A DNA stretch of 64,000 nt from Cercospora beticola (taxonomy: Eukaryota; Ascomycota; Dothideomycetes; Mycosphaerellales; Mycosphaerellaceae). The position numbers and the translations under genes were made by a program. The notes beneath the pieces were generated by a model. The model saw nothing but the letters and a program-made list of their open reading frames with translations, had not been told where the DNA came from and did no database searches. Below, piece after piece: positions 34,685 to 44,965 of this stretch. The DNA lies in contig NC_088935.1 in assembly GCF_033473495.1 (NCBI RefSeq), positions 3,038,001 to 3,102,000 of the forward strand. The letters are read 5' to 3'. Numbering within the stretch: position 1 is the stretch's first letter; each line of letters opens with the position of its first letter.

Positions 34685-36883
34685 ATGGTTTCCACTCGTC
34701 GTACCAAGAACGTTTCGAAGCCTGAGCCTGAGCCAGCTCCAATGCCAGCTCTCCCGACGCCAGTCACGTCCAAGACCAGCAAGAAGCGTGGCAGCGTGGC
34801 AGTTCAGCAGCCGGACGCCGATGAGACTCCGGCTAAGAAGGCCAAGAAGAAGGCCGAGCTGACTGTCGGTGATGTTGAGGCAGGTGGTTCAGCCATCGTG
34901 CCCGGTGAAGTTGAAGAGGAAGTGGGTGAGGGTGATGAAGAAGAAGAGGAAGGGGATGATCATGTGTACGATCCAGAGGCGGAGGCTCTTGGTCGTCTAG
35001 TTGAGAACGACGACGATGATGACGACGATGAGTACGGGGAAGATGAGCCTGCGGTCCAAGAGTATATCGGCAAGGGCAAGGGCAAGGCTGTGCCTGTGAC
35101 CAAGAAGGCAGGCCAGAGACGCAAGGGCATTCGGCTACCCAAGTTCGATGTGGCCGCCTTTCAAGCCATCGACATTGGGAAGGTGGGTCCACTACCACAG
35201 AGGACTCAGAGCCAACAGAAGAGAGCCTTGGCGGAATACGAGGGTCGGATGAAGAAGTTCATACATTTTCGCCACAAGCTTGCCAATTCTGAGGAGCACT
35301 GGACGGAAGACTTCCCGTTCACACGGTCCGCGAAGTTGTGGTGGAAACACCATTCTGAAGACGAGGCATGGCAGTGTATATCGAGTGCCACCACTCGTGA
35401 TCGACAGCTGGTGTTGGGCGGCATGTTTCTCGGCATTTATGATTTCTCAGACTTGCCGGCTCCAACACCAGAGGAGCTCAGCCACTGGGTCGTGTATGGT
35501 GACCTGGTCAACGATGCTGAGATGTATGGTGGTAGCGGTACAGCTGCTCCAAACAACGGGGCCGCTTTTAACAGGCTGAGCCACTACGAGAAGGCAAAGA
35601 GGCGAGCCAATGCAGGCGAGGACGTCTCAAAAGATACCGAGCAGAGCGCCCATTTGCGCAGTGCCCTTCGCCCAGGGATCGAGATGAAGCTGCGAGTGAC
35701 TTCAGTGTTCGATCCGCTGAAAACAAGAGTGGCGGATGTCTTGATCTCGGAAGGCCTGACAGTCGACTACCTGGGGTCACAAGATCAATCGAGTGGGAAA
35801 CTCTCCAAGTGGAACAATCGCGCTTCAATCCAGGCGGCCAAGGATGTGGTTCCAAAGCCGAAGTGGAAAGGCTTGAACAGAGTCAGTCCCTTCATGCAGG
35901 GTATCAAGGGGGATGCCCTCAAACCGCGGATCCTTGAAGCTCAGAACTTCCACTGTGAGCTGTGCGAGCATCGTGGAATGGAGAAATACAACTTGTGGAG
36001 ACCACCCCAGCCACGTCTCGGTTGCAAGCAGGCGTACATTTGCAACAACTGCTGGGAATACGCCTCCAAACATCCAGAGATGGACACTGATGGGGTGAAG
36101 AGACGTGTGTTGGCTTATCGCTCAGCGGTGGACGAAGATCCCCGCCATATCAAATGGCTTATGGATGAAGGAATGACTCAGGAAGAGTACGAGCAGTCCT
36201 TGCGCGACCAAGACTGTGAGCAAATCTTCTCTCTGGGACTGATGCGTATCATCTGACGATTTCTTCTAGGCAAGTGTCCAGGTTGCGACAAGAAGGGACC
36301 CAGCCCAGATGTTGCAGGCTGGCGCGATGCATGGCTTCGCAATATACGTCATGGAGACGTGTTCGCCGAGTCCTGGCTTTGTACGGGATGCAGCGCGGCG
36401 TTTAACTTATATGCCAGGCAAGGCTTGCCGAAGGAAGAATGGCTCGCGAGAAGGAGACACTTCCTCGGCGAGGGTCTCGATCAACCACTCCCGAACGACG
36501 CAAATGGGGAGCCGATCTCCGGGAACGCGAGAGTAGCATTCATCAGGACCAAGGAAAAACGGGCACAACAGTTCGAGGATCTGCAAGCCCAACATATGGG
36601 GTGTTCGGTGTGCCAAATCGACTTCTGGAAGGAGGTGAAGGGTCCGATCGACTTATTTGGATTGGCCCAAGGCACACAGCCGGGGCAGCTGCCGAGCGAT
36701 TGGCCAGAGTGTGGTGTCGTTGGTCGAATCGTCTGCTCCAAGTGCGAGAGATGGTGGAGCGACAGAATTCAGGGCCGAAAGAGGACGAAGCCAAAGCCAT
36801 CGCTGGAAATGGCCAAGGAGATTCTCGCCGTTAGGCGAGCCAAGCTCAACCCTGCCGAGTCTGTCGGGGCGGCACAAGCATGA
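34685..36883 (+). CDS. Acidic protein with three paired-CxxC (GATA-like treble-clef) zinc modules, unknown family
   Basis: Exons 34685-36215 and 36270-36883 give 714 residues; the 54-nt intron (GTGAGC donor, CTGAC branch, CTAG end) joins two open frames at an in-phase Cys codon. Residues 1-70 are Lys/Pro/Ala-rich; ~75-125 is strongly acidic with runs of Glu and Asp; then a basic patch (KKAGQRRKG). Three C-terminal modules each have two CxxC pairs: C424/C427 with C453/C456, C513/C516 with C548/C551, and C622/C625 with C666/C669; the second (WLCTGCSAAFN) looks most GATA-like. A middle segment with many Trp (EDFPFTRSAKLWWKHH) may be a further domain. Probably nuclear and nucleic-acid binding. 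I recognise no family. It starts 398 bp from the first modelled codon of the CCHC gene, on the opposite strand. Confidence 0.75.
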
Positions 36884-36979
36884 AGTCGATCTTGCATTGA
36901 CGATGCTGAGGATGATTCGCAGGTACCAGATTGTTGGGAAGCCTCTGTGGTTATTTTGATACCAGAGGTCACTGAGGGT

Positions 36980-37149
36980 GGACCTGTTTTGGTCCTGACA
37001 GCCCAAGGAAGTGACACTCACGAGCGGACCTGTTTCGGTCCTGACAGCTCGGTCTTTGCCATTGGCAAGCAAGATATCATCGAGGGCGGACCTGTCTTGG
37101 TCCTGACAGCCTGAGGACGTGATTATCGAGGGCGGACCTGTTTCGGTCC
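36980..37149 (+). repeat. Four-copy hairpin array downstream of the zinc-module gene
   Basis: Each copy is GGACC-loop-GGTCC with a 6-base loop (TGTTTT, TGTTTC, TGTCTT, TGTTTC), preceded by GAG-GC/TG and followed by TGACAGC or TGAGAGC. Copies start at 36980, 37026, 37088 and 37134 (spacing 46, 62, 46). The stems are kept intact while loops and spacers vary. The array begins ~97 bp after the stop codon, so it probably lies in the 3' UTR. Confidence 0.85.
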
Positions 37150-37230
37150 TGAGAGCCCTGAAATCATTTGCCGTGACGCTGGCGGAAAAGCACAACGCTA
37201 ACGTCGCTCGCAGGAAAATGAGGGCACCAC

Positions 37231-37357
37231 CGCCGAAAGGCCCGAGGCGTTGTTCAAAAGGTGTGTGGCCTGGTCGACCGCGAACGAACTTTGCTCACAC
37301 CGATACAGGAGGACAACCACGGCGCCATCGCCGAAAGGCCCGAGGTGTTGTTCGACA
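37231..37357 (+). repeat. Direct repeat, period 97 bp
   Basis: CGCCGAAAGGCCCGAGG(C/T)GTTGTTC occurs at 37231 and 37328 with similar flanks; a third, weaker echo of the spacer is seen around 37440. No coding frame explains it. Confidence 0.7.
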
Positions 37358-38649
37358 GCGCGTCGCGTGTCCGACTCCCAGATCGCTCCTGCCAGAGGAG
37401 AACGGGAGCGCCACAGGGAATGGTCAAAGGTCTTGCTCAGAAGGTTTGTATCCTGGCTAACGCTGAAGCAATCTTGCTGACGTCTCTGCAGATAATGACA
37501 CCAATTGCAGAATGCCCATGGACGCCGTTCAAGGTGTCCATTTATGTCCGGCTCCAGGAGATTTGTCCGAATTGACGACAGAGTCGCGAAATCGAAACGC
37601 TCGCAGCGGTACCCGAGGTGTGTGAGAGGACGCTTGGTATGATCGATGCTTCGGCATGCAGACATTCGCTATGTCCGAGTGTGTTCATTCTGATATCGGT
37701 CATGAACAGTAGGAACGACTTTGACCAAGTCCCACCTGGAGAAAGAGTGGTCATCAACTCGTCGTTGAAACAGGCAACCTATGCTCGAAGCAGGCTCCCG
37801 AAAGCAAAGTGACCTCAAGAACCAGCTGCAGGAACGATGGCTTGGACCTTCCCAACAGCATTGGGCCAGAAACACACGAATCGCCCTCTCATCAGCAGTG
37901 CTTCGCTCCAGACACAGGACGTGCGGTCGCGGAGATGAGATGATACATCAGGCACCGGAACGGTCCGTGAGAATTGCAGCACCAACGCACCAAACGTTCC
38001 ACGAGTCATCTTTTGAGAGATCCACCTCGAAGCGTTACCATGGCAACAGGGCCTCACAAGCAAACATCGACATGCGCCAGACCGCGACCAAAAGCGAGCC
38101 TTGACGTCTTCCAGATGTTGAAGCTCATCGATACTGGATATGAAACCTGCATCGACGACAACAATGCATCGAATGTACGCTGATACGACCATCGCGCCGC
38201 TAGCAGTGTCGAGTATGCTCAAAATACTGCACGCATCATCTCGCAGACTCCAAACTCATGGTCACGAGCGATGGAGCAGCGGCTGAGAAATCTCGATTCT
38301 GGCACCAATACGATGACGAGTTTGATGACTACAGCGGCCTGACGGCAGATCCGCTCGACTGAGAGCCTGGAGACCACGGTCAGCACTCCACTTCCACGAG
38401 ACTTCTTCGTAACTGGCGGCTCTAGACGCTGAAGCACATTCAAAATGTGCTTGAGAAGCAATACAGAAAGAGCGAGACATGAGGAGCAACGTCAAGTTCC
38501 AGAGAGGGAGAGATTCGTGCCAAAGAGAGGAATCCGCAAGACAAGGCAATCTGAACAATATGGCTTGAAGGGCATCACAAGCAGGGAACAAGGAATGGCG
38601 ACAACAAGGAACAGGATCGCAGCATGGAATGGAAGACGATGTGGAGGCA

Positions 38650-38930
38650 ATGGTGGGAAGGCCACAATATCGTCACAAAGGAAGCAAAGGTGGAAAGCAT
38701 CGGAAAAGCAAATTGTGGAAAGGCCACAGCAAAACCACGAAATTGAAGAAACAAGAAGGACGCGTCGGAAAGGGAATTGAGTGGAAAGGCCACGAGAACA
38801 TCAACAAAAAATTGAGAAGGACGGAAAGCATTTGAAGAGCAAACAGTGGAAAGGCCACAGCAACATCATTGAACCAAAGAGAAGAGCGAAAAGCGTTGGA
38901 GAGGCAATCGAGTTGGAAGGCCACGACAAC
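38650..38930 (+). repeat. Imperfect minisatellite, period ~62-67 bp
   Basis: The core GGAAAGGCCAC or close variants recurs at about 38654, 38716, 38782, 38847 and 38914, with related flanking A/G-rich sequence. Read in one frame the core gives W-K-G-H, and parts of two plus-strand frames carry it (for example LWKGHSKT, QWKGHSN), but stops and 65/67-nt spacings break a continuous protein. Possibly a decayed coding repeat. Confidence 0.7.
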
Positions 38931-41162
38931 ACCGCAGAGAAAGGCGACAATATGGGCATCCTCAAGTTGAAGATTGCACAACGACATGGGCGTGAAGATA
39001 TCACAAAGGAGGACAATGGGACGACATCGGACAGGCATCGCAGCAAGAACATCCAGAACGACGACAAAGGAGGCACGGCACGACGCGACAACCTCAGTGG
39101 AGGACGTAAAATTGAGACAGGTCTGGGCTACGGTGCACAGACAGATGTGAGGGACAAGAGTGGTCAGCAAGCAAATTGTCGACACCCGATCAAGGACATG
39201 GACGGGGCCGAGGACGAGAGCAACCTCACTGGAGTGGCACCGCACTGATTGCCAGCCCATTGGTGATCCCAGACATACCTGAAGCAGATGTCTCGACAAC
39301 GCGCTAAGGCCGAACGGATTGAGAGATCATTGGTACGATCAACGTACGTCTCGCAGCACCCAAGCAAACCTTTTGAATGATCATCACCTTGCAGCGGAAG
39401 CACCACTGTTTGCAAAACAAGCGGATTATCCACAACTTCTGAAGGCCTCAACCCTCTACCAACAGTCCGCAGCTACTCATTGCATGCTCCGTTGTCGTAT
39501 ATCCACCATTCAATTCGGTCTCTCACACGCTACCACCATCAACAAAGTAATGCGAGCAGCAAGGACAGCTTGCGGCATCAACGGCAAGCGGACGAGCACA
39601 CCACCGCCGACTGATAACTGATAGCAACACCACAACACTGCTCTACTGTTGCTTGTGGCTCGACAGCTTTTGGCGTGATGTCCACTCAGCTCGGTTCACC
39701 ACATTCTCAGTACCAATGACAGAATGAGCGCAGTACAGCCACCTTCTGCAACACATCTCAATCAACGTATGATGGCGTCAAACTCAGCCTGGTGCATATA
39801 CGCTTCAAGACATCATCCACACCCCTCCAATGGAGCTTGGAATCTTCCTTTGGGATCAGCAAAGTCGCTCCAAATCAACGTAAAAGTGCTTCAACACATT
39901 TCCGTGGTACCTACTGCCGTAATCTCCAAGACGGCCGGCATTCTCTACTGATGGCTGTCGCAATGACGGGCACTGATTTCGAAAACAGCAAAGAGTGGGC
40001 TTGAAGTGTCCATGTCTCCCCAACACAAGCACGCTGCGCTACACCGTGCCGCTACGATTCATGCCAACGGGAGAAGCGCTTCTCCGTCCGCAGCAGGTTT
40101 GCGCCATTATGCTGAAGTCCCAAACCTAAGCAAGTTCGTATGGCCAGCATAGAGTTCCACAAGCACAACAACATGACATCCAGGCGTGCAATGCACACAG
40201 CAATAGCCTTTATCTCCAATGCTGGCGTTCAAAAAGTAACGGCTATCACATCGCGACTCTTCACGGCCATCGCACGCGCTTCGAGTTTGCACTCATGCTG
40301 TATGCGCTCACAATATGACAAGCATGCAGCGTCTGAAATGACGAAATGCGTACGCACCAGCATCACACCGAAATCCACATGAGACAAAATCTCTCCTTGG
40401 CCGCAACCGCCGTTGAAGCGCAACACAGAGACCGAGTCCATCGATCAGCATCACACCACTTCCTGTTCATGAAAGCTCTCCCAGACCCCTTGCCGTTCTA
40501 TCTACGACATCGCCATTTCATCGCTGGACTAGTGCACATGACTGGCTACCGGTTGATTACATTTACGGCTGCGTGACATGGCTTCATGCTGTACAGCTGC
40601 ATAGCCATCGTGAGGAGGCATAAATTGTCCTACAACGAATCGACATCAGCCGTTCTGAGTGGCCAGCGCTTTTGACAACAGTCGCAGCATCGTCCGCACA
40701 AATCGGTATTCCTGCTCACATTGTCAATATATTTGAGCACATCCTTCACAATACCACTCGACAGCACTTTCGCCGTGCCCAAAACACATGACATTGCACT
40801 CCACAACGAGCGGTATATTGCGGAAGCACCTCGTGGCGCTCGGATGTTGTCTCAGAACACGACACTGGTTAGCCCGACCCTCCTTGATACCAACCTCACG
40901 AGACTCATCTCTCGCACAATCCATCGCTCCTGGCCACGACCACTATCCTCAGAGTCCTACCGTTCTCACTCTTGGCAACGAAGCACGGGCAGAAAGAGTA
41001 ACGCAAGCCAGACCACTCTCATATCTCCCGGTGCTGGCCCCTACGCCGAAGTCAGGTGTCGTAAAGAGCCAAGGGAATCTGGAGGATCTCTCTTCGATTC
41101 CCAAGGTACAGCAGAAGAGTCGGACTGCGGATATCCTGCTCAACTTGACGCATAATGACGTT

Positions 41163-41566
41163 CCGAATGCAGATGCACATTTCTTGCTCCTGAAATTCTA
41201 CCAGATCCACACGACGCTGCAGACCTCTTCCAAGACCAGACTGATGTCCAAGGTATTCTCGAGGCAGATGCCCCAGTCTCTGTTTCTGGAGCTCAAGCAG
41301 AAGCACACAACGCTGCAGACTTCTTCCAGAACCAGACCGACTCTCAAGCCATTCCGGATGCAGACGTTCCAGACGTCGATCATGAAGCTCAAGCAGAAGC
41401 AGTCGGCAGTGCAGGCACTCCACTTGTGGATGTTGAGCTGTGGTGTTCGCAGGGTCGTTCTTGGTGTATGAAGGGGACCTTTGGTGATACGACAGCAAAG
41501 ACCCGAAGCGCCTGTGCAGATTACTTGATACTTCTTCCCACCATTGGCGGTTCACATAGACACTGA
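41163..41566 (+). pseudogene. Decayed coding remnant with 96-bp (32-codon) tandem repeat
   Basis: A plus-strand frame without a start codon runs to a stop at 41564-41566. It contains two tandem 32-residue units beginning HDAADLFQDQTD and HNAADFFQNQTD and both ending AQAEA, rich in Ala, Asp and Gln. Upstream, a different frame (from 40788) looks weakly coding and abuts it, so a frameshift may separate two parts of one old gene. No family recognised. Confidence 0.4.
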
Positions 41567-43050
41567 ACTATTCAATCTCGAAAAATTGTGTACTTTGTCA
41601 TCTCGGGTACAGCTTCACATCCGCCGCAGCTTTACATTCGCAGCTGTGAATTCCGTAACTGATATTAAAGAATGCTAAATCGCTCGATTCTGCTGTGCTC
41701 GATGCCTAAATCTCACATATGCCCGAACAGGCGTCCACTCGAAGCATCTTAAAAACGTGTACCTGCTCACTCTTGCTTGACACAAGCGGTCCGGGTGCAG
41801 TGTATCTCTATGTCACTGTTAATAGACACGATGTAAGAGTGTGCGTCTCTCTTCGCCTCAGTATACTTTCCCCTACCCTGTGTAGTCTTGGTTGTGGGCG
41901 TGCCATTTTTCGAGTGCGCAGCACAGCCCAGTCAGCCTTCTACTGCACCACGAGAACCAAGATATTATCAGTCTTCGGCGACACCAGCTGTCCAATGTTC
42001 TTGTTCAAAAGCTATGTTAAGAGTCACGTTGTAGAGATAGGCGAAGACGAACGATTCAAAACACATTATTGCTAGACTTCTCGAGTCTGGAGATCTTTTC
42101 ACATGCGACTTCCAAGCCTTATTTGTCTTAGCTATTCCAAGACACAAATCGGAAATAAACAAATAAAACACGACATGGACTTCTTTAGCTGGTTATCTCC
42201 GTCTGTGAAGCCAATAGGTCTGATTTCTATGATCCCACCAAAGTGAACTTGTGTCTTTGGTCCTGATAGCATGTTATTACCGCATCGAGTGCATATCGTA
42301 CCGCGCGTTACGAAAGCTACATCAACGCACGATCGAGTCCGAATAGGCTACCATACCTCTATCTATGACCTAGACACTGTTTGCCGTCGGTTTACTTGTT
42401 CCTATGTCCTCGTACCCACTTCCTTATATCAATTGAAAACTATACATTGAAGCCGGGAGCAGCATCTGGATGACCACGAGAGATGTACAATCACCACTCT
42501 GGTCCCGATCGATAGTATGCACAAATCTAGCCCGTTTAAGAGTACTGCTTGATCGCCGAGAGCAGCATCTTATAAGGGCTTCGGCGAATAGCAGTATGAG
42601 ACTCAAGGGCATTATACGCCAACAGGGTGCAGCAGACTATCGATCGGGCCTGGGGTAATAACCGTATAATATTATCAATCTGACGAAGCCTAGCAGACTT
42701 CGTGTAATTGCTCAATTCCTCCAAGCTTGACATCGGAGCTCGGTGATCATTACTATATATGGTTAGATGAAATGTGCTTAGTCATCAATCAACCAATCAT
42801 CTCTCGAGGCTGCTTCCCACTTGCTGCAAGCTCAATGCTAACGGTAGTATAGCCAATGAGCGAGCCTGGTCGGGACCACTCTCATCGCCTAGTGGTGCTA
42901 GGGTGGAGAGCCCCGGCAAGTGGCGGGTGTCCCGAATATCCACCACCAATACACCGTATTGGGCGAGCTGACAGTAGGGATTATGTATTCTTAGCACTCC
43001 AGCAAACGGGCAGCAAAACGGGCAGCAAATGAGGCGCACAGATAGCTAAC

Positions 43051-43151
43051 GGAAAATCCCCCGGGTAAGTCGTTCGAACTCCCAATAGCAGCCTCGAGAG
43101 ATCTCTTTTTTTTGTCCTATTTTTGAACTTTGTCCGTTGCTGATTTGTATT
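43051..43151 (+). repeat. Dispersed ~100-bp repeat, copy B, at the pirin break
   Basis: Same sequence and orientation as 27237-27334, from GGAAAATCCCCCGGG to GATTTGTATT. It ends 9 bp before the stop codon that truncates the pirin N-terminal half, so it sits at or very near the breakpoint. Confidence 0.9.
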
Positions 43152-43159
43152 CGAAGCCT

Positions 43160-43747
43160 TTAGATCACGACCCAGAGCTGGAGTCCGACTGAACTTTGTG
43201 CGTTGCCACTGCCATTGTCGTGGGGCATCTCTGCATGTACGACACCTCTTCCGGCGGTCATAAACTGTAAATCACCAGGAAACAACGTCCCCTTCTTCCC
43301 CGTGAAGTCTTCGTGGTCTACGCCTCCTTCCAACAAATAGGTAATGGTCTCTTGCCCTCTATGTGGATGATCGGGAAAGCCTGCGCCAACATCGACCTTG
43401 AAATGGTCAAGCATCAAGAATGGAGTGAAATTCCGCAACTTCGGGGTACCAATGCTCCGCCGTACTGTTGCGCCAGCACCTTCCGCCTGTTCGCGAGCTT
43501 CGAATACTTGAGAAATGCCTCGTGGTGTAGGATTGGCTGCATTGAGAGAAGGGTCTTCCGGAGGGATGACGGGGTATCCAACCCATTGTTTCGAGTTCGC
43601 CATAGTATTGAAGTGACTGCTGTTGTTTCGAATAGGTCTGCTGAGGTTGCTTGCTGCTCGTAGAATGCCACGCATGTACTGGTTTAAGCTGTCGATTTGT
43701 GTGAGTGCCGCAAGGATAATCGCCAAAATTGATATGAACAATCGCAT
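43160..43747 (-). pseudogene. Pirin, N-terminal half (truncated)
   Basis: A single frame of 195 residues: a hydrophobic leader (MRLFISILAIILAALTQ), then the first pirin cupin domain: GAGATVRRSIGTPKLRNFTP, FLMLDHFKVDVGAGFPDHPH, RGQETITYLLEGGVDHEDF, DLQFMTAGRGVVHAEMP. It stops at GLQLWVVI, where intact fungal pirins continue with a linker and second cupin; those residues lie at 31829-32320, about 10.8 kb further on in reading direction. The metal-binding His/Glu positions of domain 1 are present. Intact pirins are iron-binding nuclear cupins of about 300 residues. The frame stops at a TAA right beside a dispersed repeat. Confidence 0.88.
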
Positions 43748-43753
43748 GAATTC

Positions 43754-43841
43754 GGCCGGGCTTCGTCGAATTTATACGCTTCTCGAAGTCGTGCAATGGC
43801 CGGGCCTCGTTGGATTCATACGCTTGTCGAAATCGTGAAAT
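43754..43841. repeat. 44-bp tandem duplication upstream of the pirin N-terminal half
   Basis: Units 43754-43797 and 43798-43841 begin GGCCGGGC(T/C)TCGT and differ at a few positions. They lie in the presumed pirin promoter. The rest of 43748-44271 shows no gene; AGAGAGCTGCACAAT occurs twice, near 44040 and 44110. Confidence 0.8.
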
Positions 43842-44271
43842 GGTACCTGCTAGAATGAACTCGCTTGATATTACTTATACTGTGTTGTTGTATTGGTTGA
43901 GCAGTATTGGTAACAGGTGAAGTAGTTGGCGGGATTTAGCCGCACTTAGCCAGAATTTGATTGCGCGCTAATTTGCCGAATTTAGCGATTGCCTCAACTG
44001 CCTCGGGGTTCGGTAAACCTCACGTCTCCTTCAACGTGCCAGAGAGCTGCACAATCGCCAGTCATTGTTGAGCAGATAATTTCATAATCACCAGTCTACC
44101 TTGGAGATACAGAGAGCTGCACAATTACCAATCCACCGTTGTGGTCTGACTCCGACCAATCGACCTTCTCATCATCGCGCCGGGACTCAAGCAGGACCTC
44201 TGACTGTTAAGGCCAGGCAGAGACGTACTGCATCAAGGCCGAAGTTTGACGAGAGAAAGTACCAATCAGCC

Positions 44272-44864
44272 ATGACGACGACGCTAAACAACGAGCAAGT
44301 CGCTGCCCTGATCGACGCATTCGTTAAGGAGCATGTAAGCGTTATACGGGAAGACAATTTCGACAAGCGCTTTTACGAAGCATTGCGAGTTCGTTCTGTA
44401 ACGATAGCCGGACCAGGAACATCAGCTACAGCGGTGTTCGAATGCAAGATTCCAACGACATACTCCAACCAACCCAAGGATTCACCGAAAAAGACGATTC
44501 ATGGCGGCGCAGTGACAACATTCTTCGATATGACGACCTCTTTAGCGATTATTGGGTGCAATTTTCCGGCGTGGCACAGTACCGGCGTAAGTGGAATCTG
44601 GCAATACAGCCGCGCAACGATTTCCGAAGGCTGACATGATTCCTGCAGGCTTCGCGCAAGCTTGAAGTTACTTATCTCAAACCTCCCGTAGAGGGTGAAC
44701 TTGTGCTTTTCGAGTGCGAAGTAATACAGATCGGAAAGCGTCTCGCCGAGCTTAGGGGGATAATGCGGCGCGAAGAAGATGGGGCCGTGCTGGCAATCTG
44801 CAACCATCAGAAGTACTTAGCGGACAAACCGCATTATGTCAGTAAATCGATGACCAAGCTGTAG
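44272..44864 (+). CDS. Hotdog-fold thioesterase (PaaI/ACOT13-like)
   Basis: Exons 44272-44586 and 44649-44864 give 176 residues; the 62-nt intron starts GTAAGT and ends CCTGCAG. The hotdog signature is IHGGAVTTFFDMTTSLAI, with the HGG turn and the Asp of the central helix, followed by TYLKPPVEGELVLFECEVIQIG on the second strand set. Members hydrolyse acyl-CoA thioesters. No targeting signal is obvious. The ATG at 44272 is preferred because the in-frame upstream extension is not protein-like. It converges with the Prp4 gene. Confidence 0.85.
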
Positions 44865-44965
44865 CTCCGGCGTGCACCAGACGGAGCCCGGAACTAATAT
44901 GTTATGTTTTGCGGCCACTGCCATCATACCATAGACTAGACTGTGTGATAGGCTATAGCGATGAC

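Larger units (their letters stand above)
36884..43050. other. Repeat-rich stretch without intact genes
   Basis: Apart from the repeats listed separately and the remnant near 41.2-41.6 kb, no credible gene is seen in 6.2 kb. The last kilobase (about 42.0-43.05 kb) is AT-rich, as expected for decayed DNA. A 16-bp inverted match to the dispersed repeat (ATCTCTCGAGGCTGCT) occurs near 42799, and a short GGGCAGCAAA doublet resembling the GQQ repeat occurs near 43002-43028. Confidence 0.5.
32321..43159. mobile_element. Candidate ~10.8-kb insertion splitting the pirin gene
   Basis: Everything between the two pirin halves. Contents in order: a minus-strand CCHC/GQQ-repeat gene, a 35-base G tract, a plus-strand triple-zinc-module gene, a four-copy hairpin array, a 97-bp direct repeat, a ~65-bp minisatellite, a 96-bp coding-like repeat, AT-rich decayed sequence, and a ~100-bp repeat next to the pirin break. 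No transposase, integrase, reverse transcriptase, helicase or tyrosine-recombinase motif was seen, and neither terminal inverted repeats nor a target duplication is convincing. Accumulated insertions or a rearrangement remain possible alternatives to one element. Confidence 0.5.

Noticed and set aside
43051..43151. The ~100-bp repeat as a tRNA-derived SINE (GTTCGAACTCC resembles a B box)
   Set aside because: No A box at a suitable distance and no tRNA fold were found; left as an unclassified repeat.
32310..43151. GTATT at 32312-32316 and 43147-43151 as a 5-bp target duplication of the insertion
   Set aside because: Five bases match easily by chance and the exact borders are unknown.
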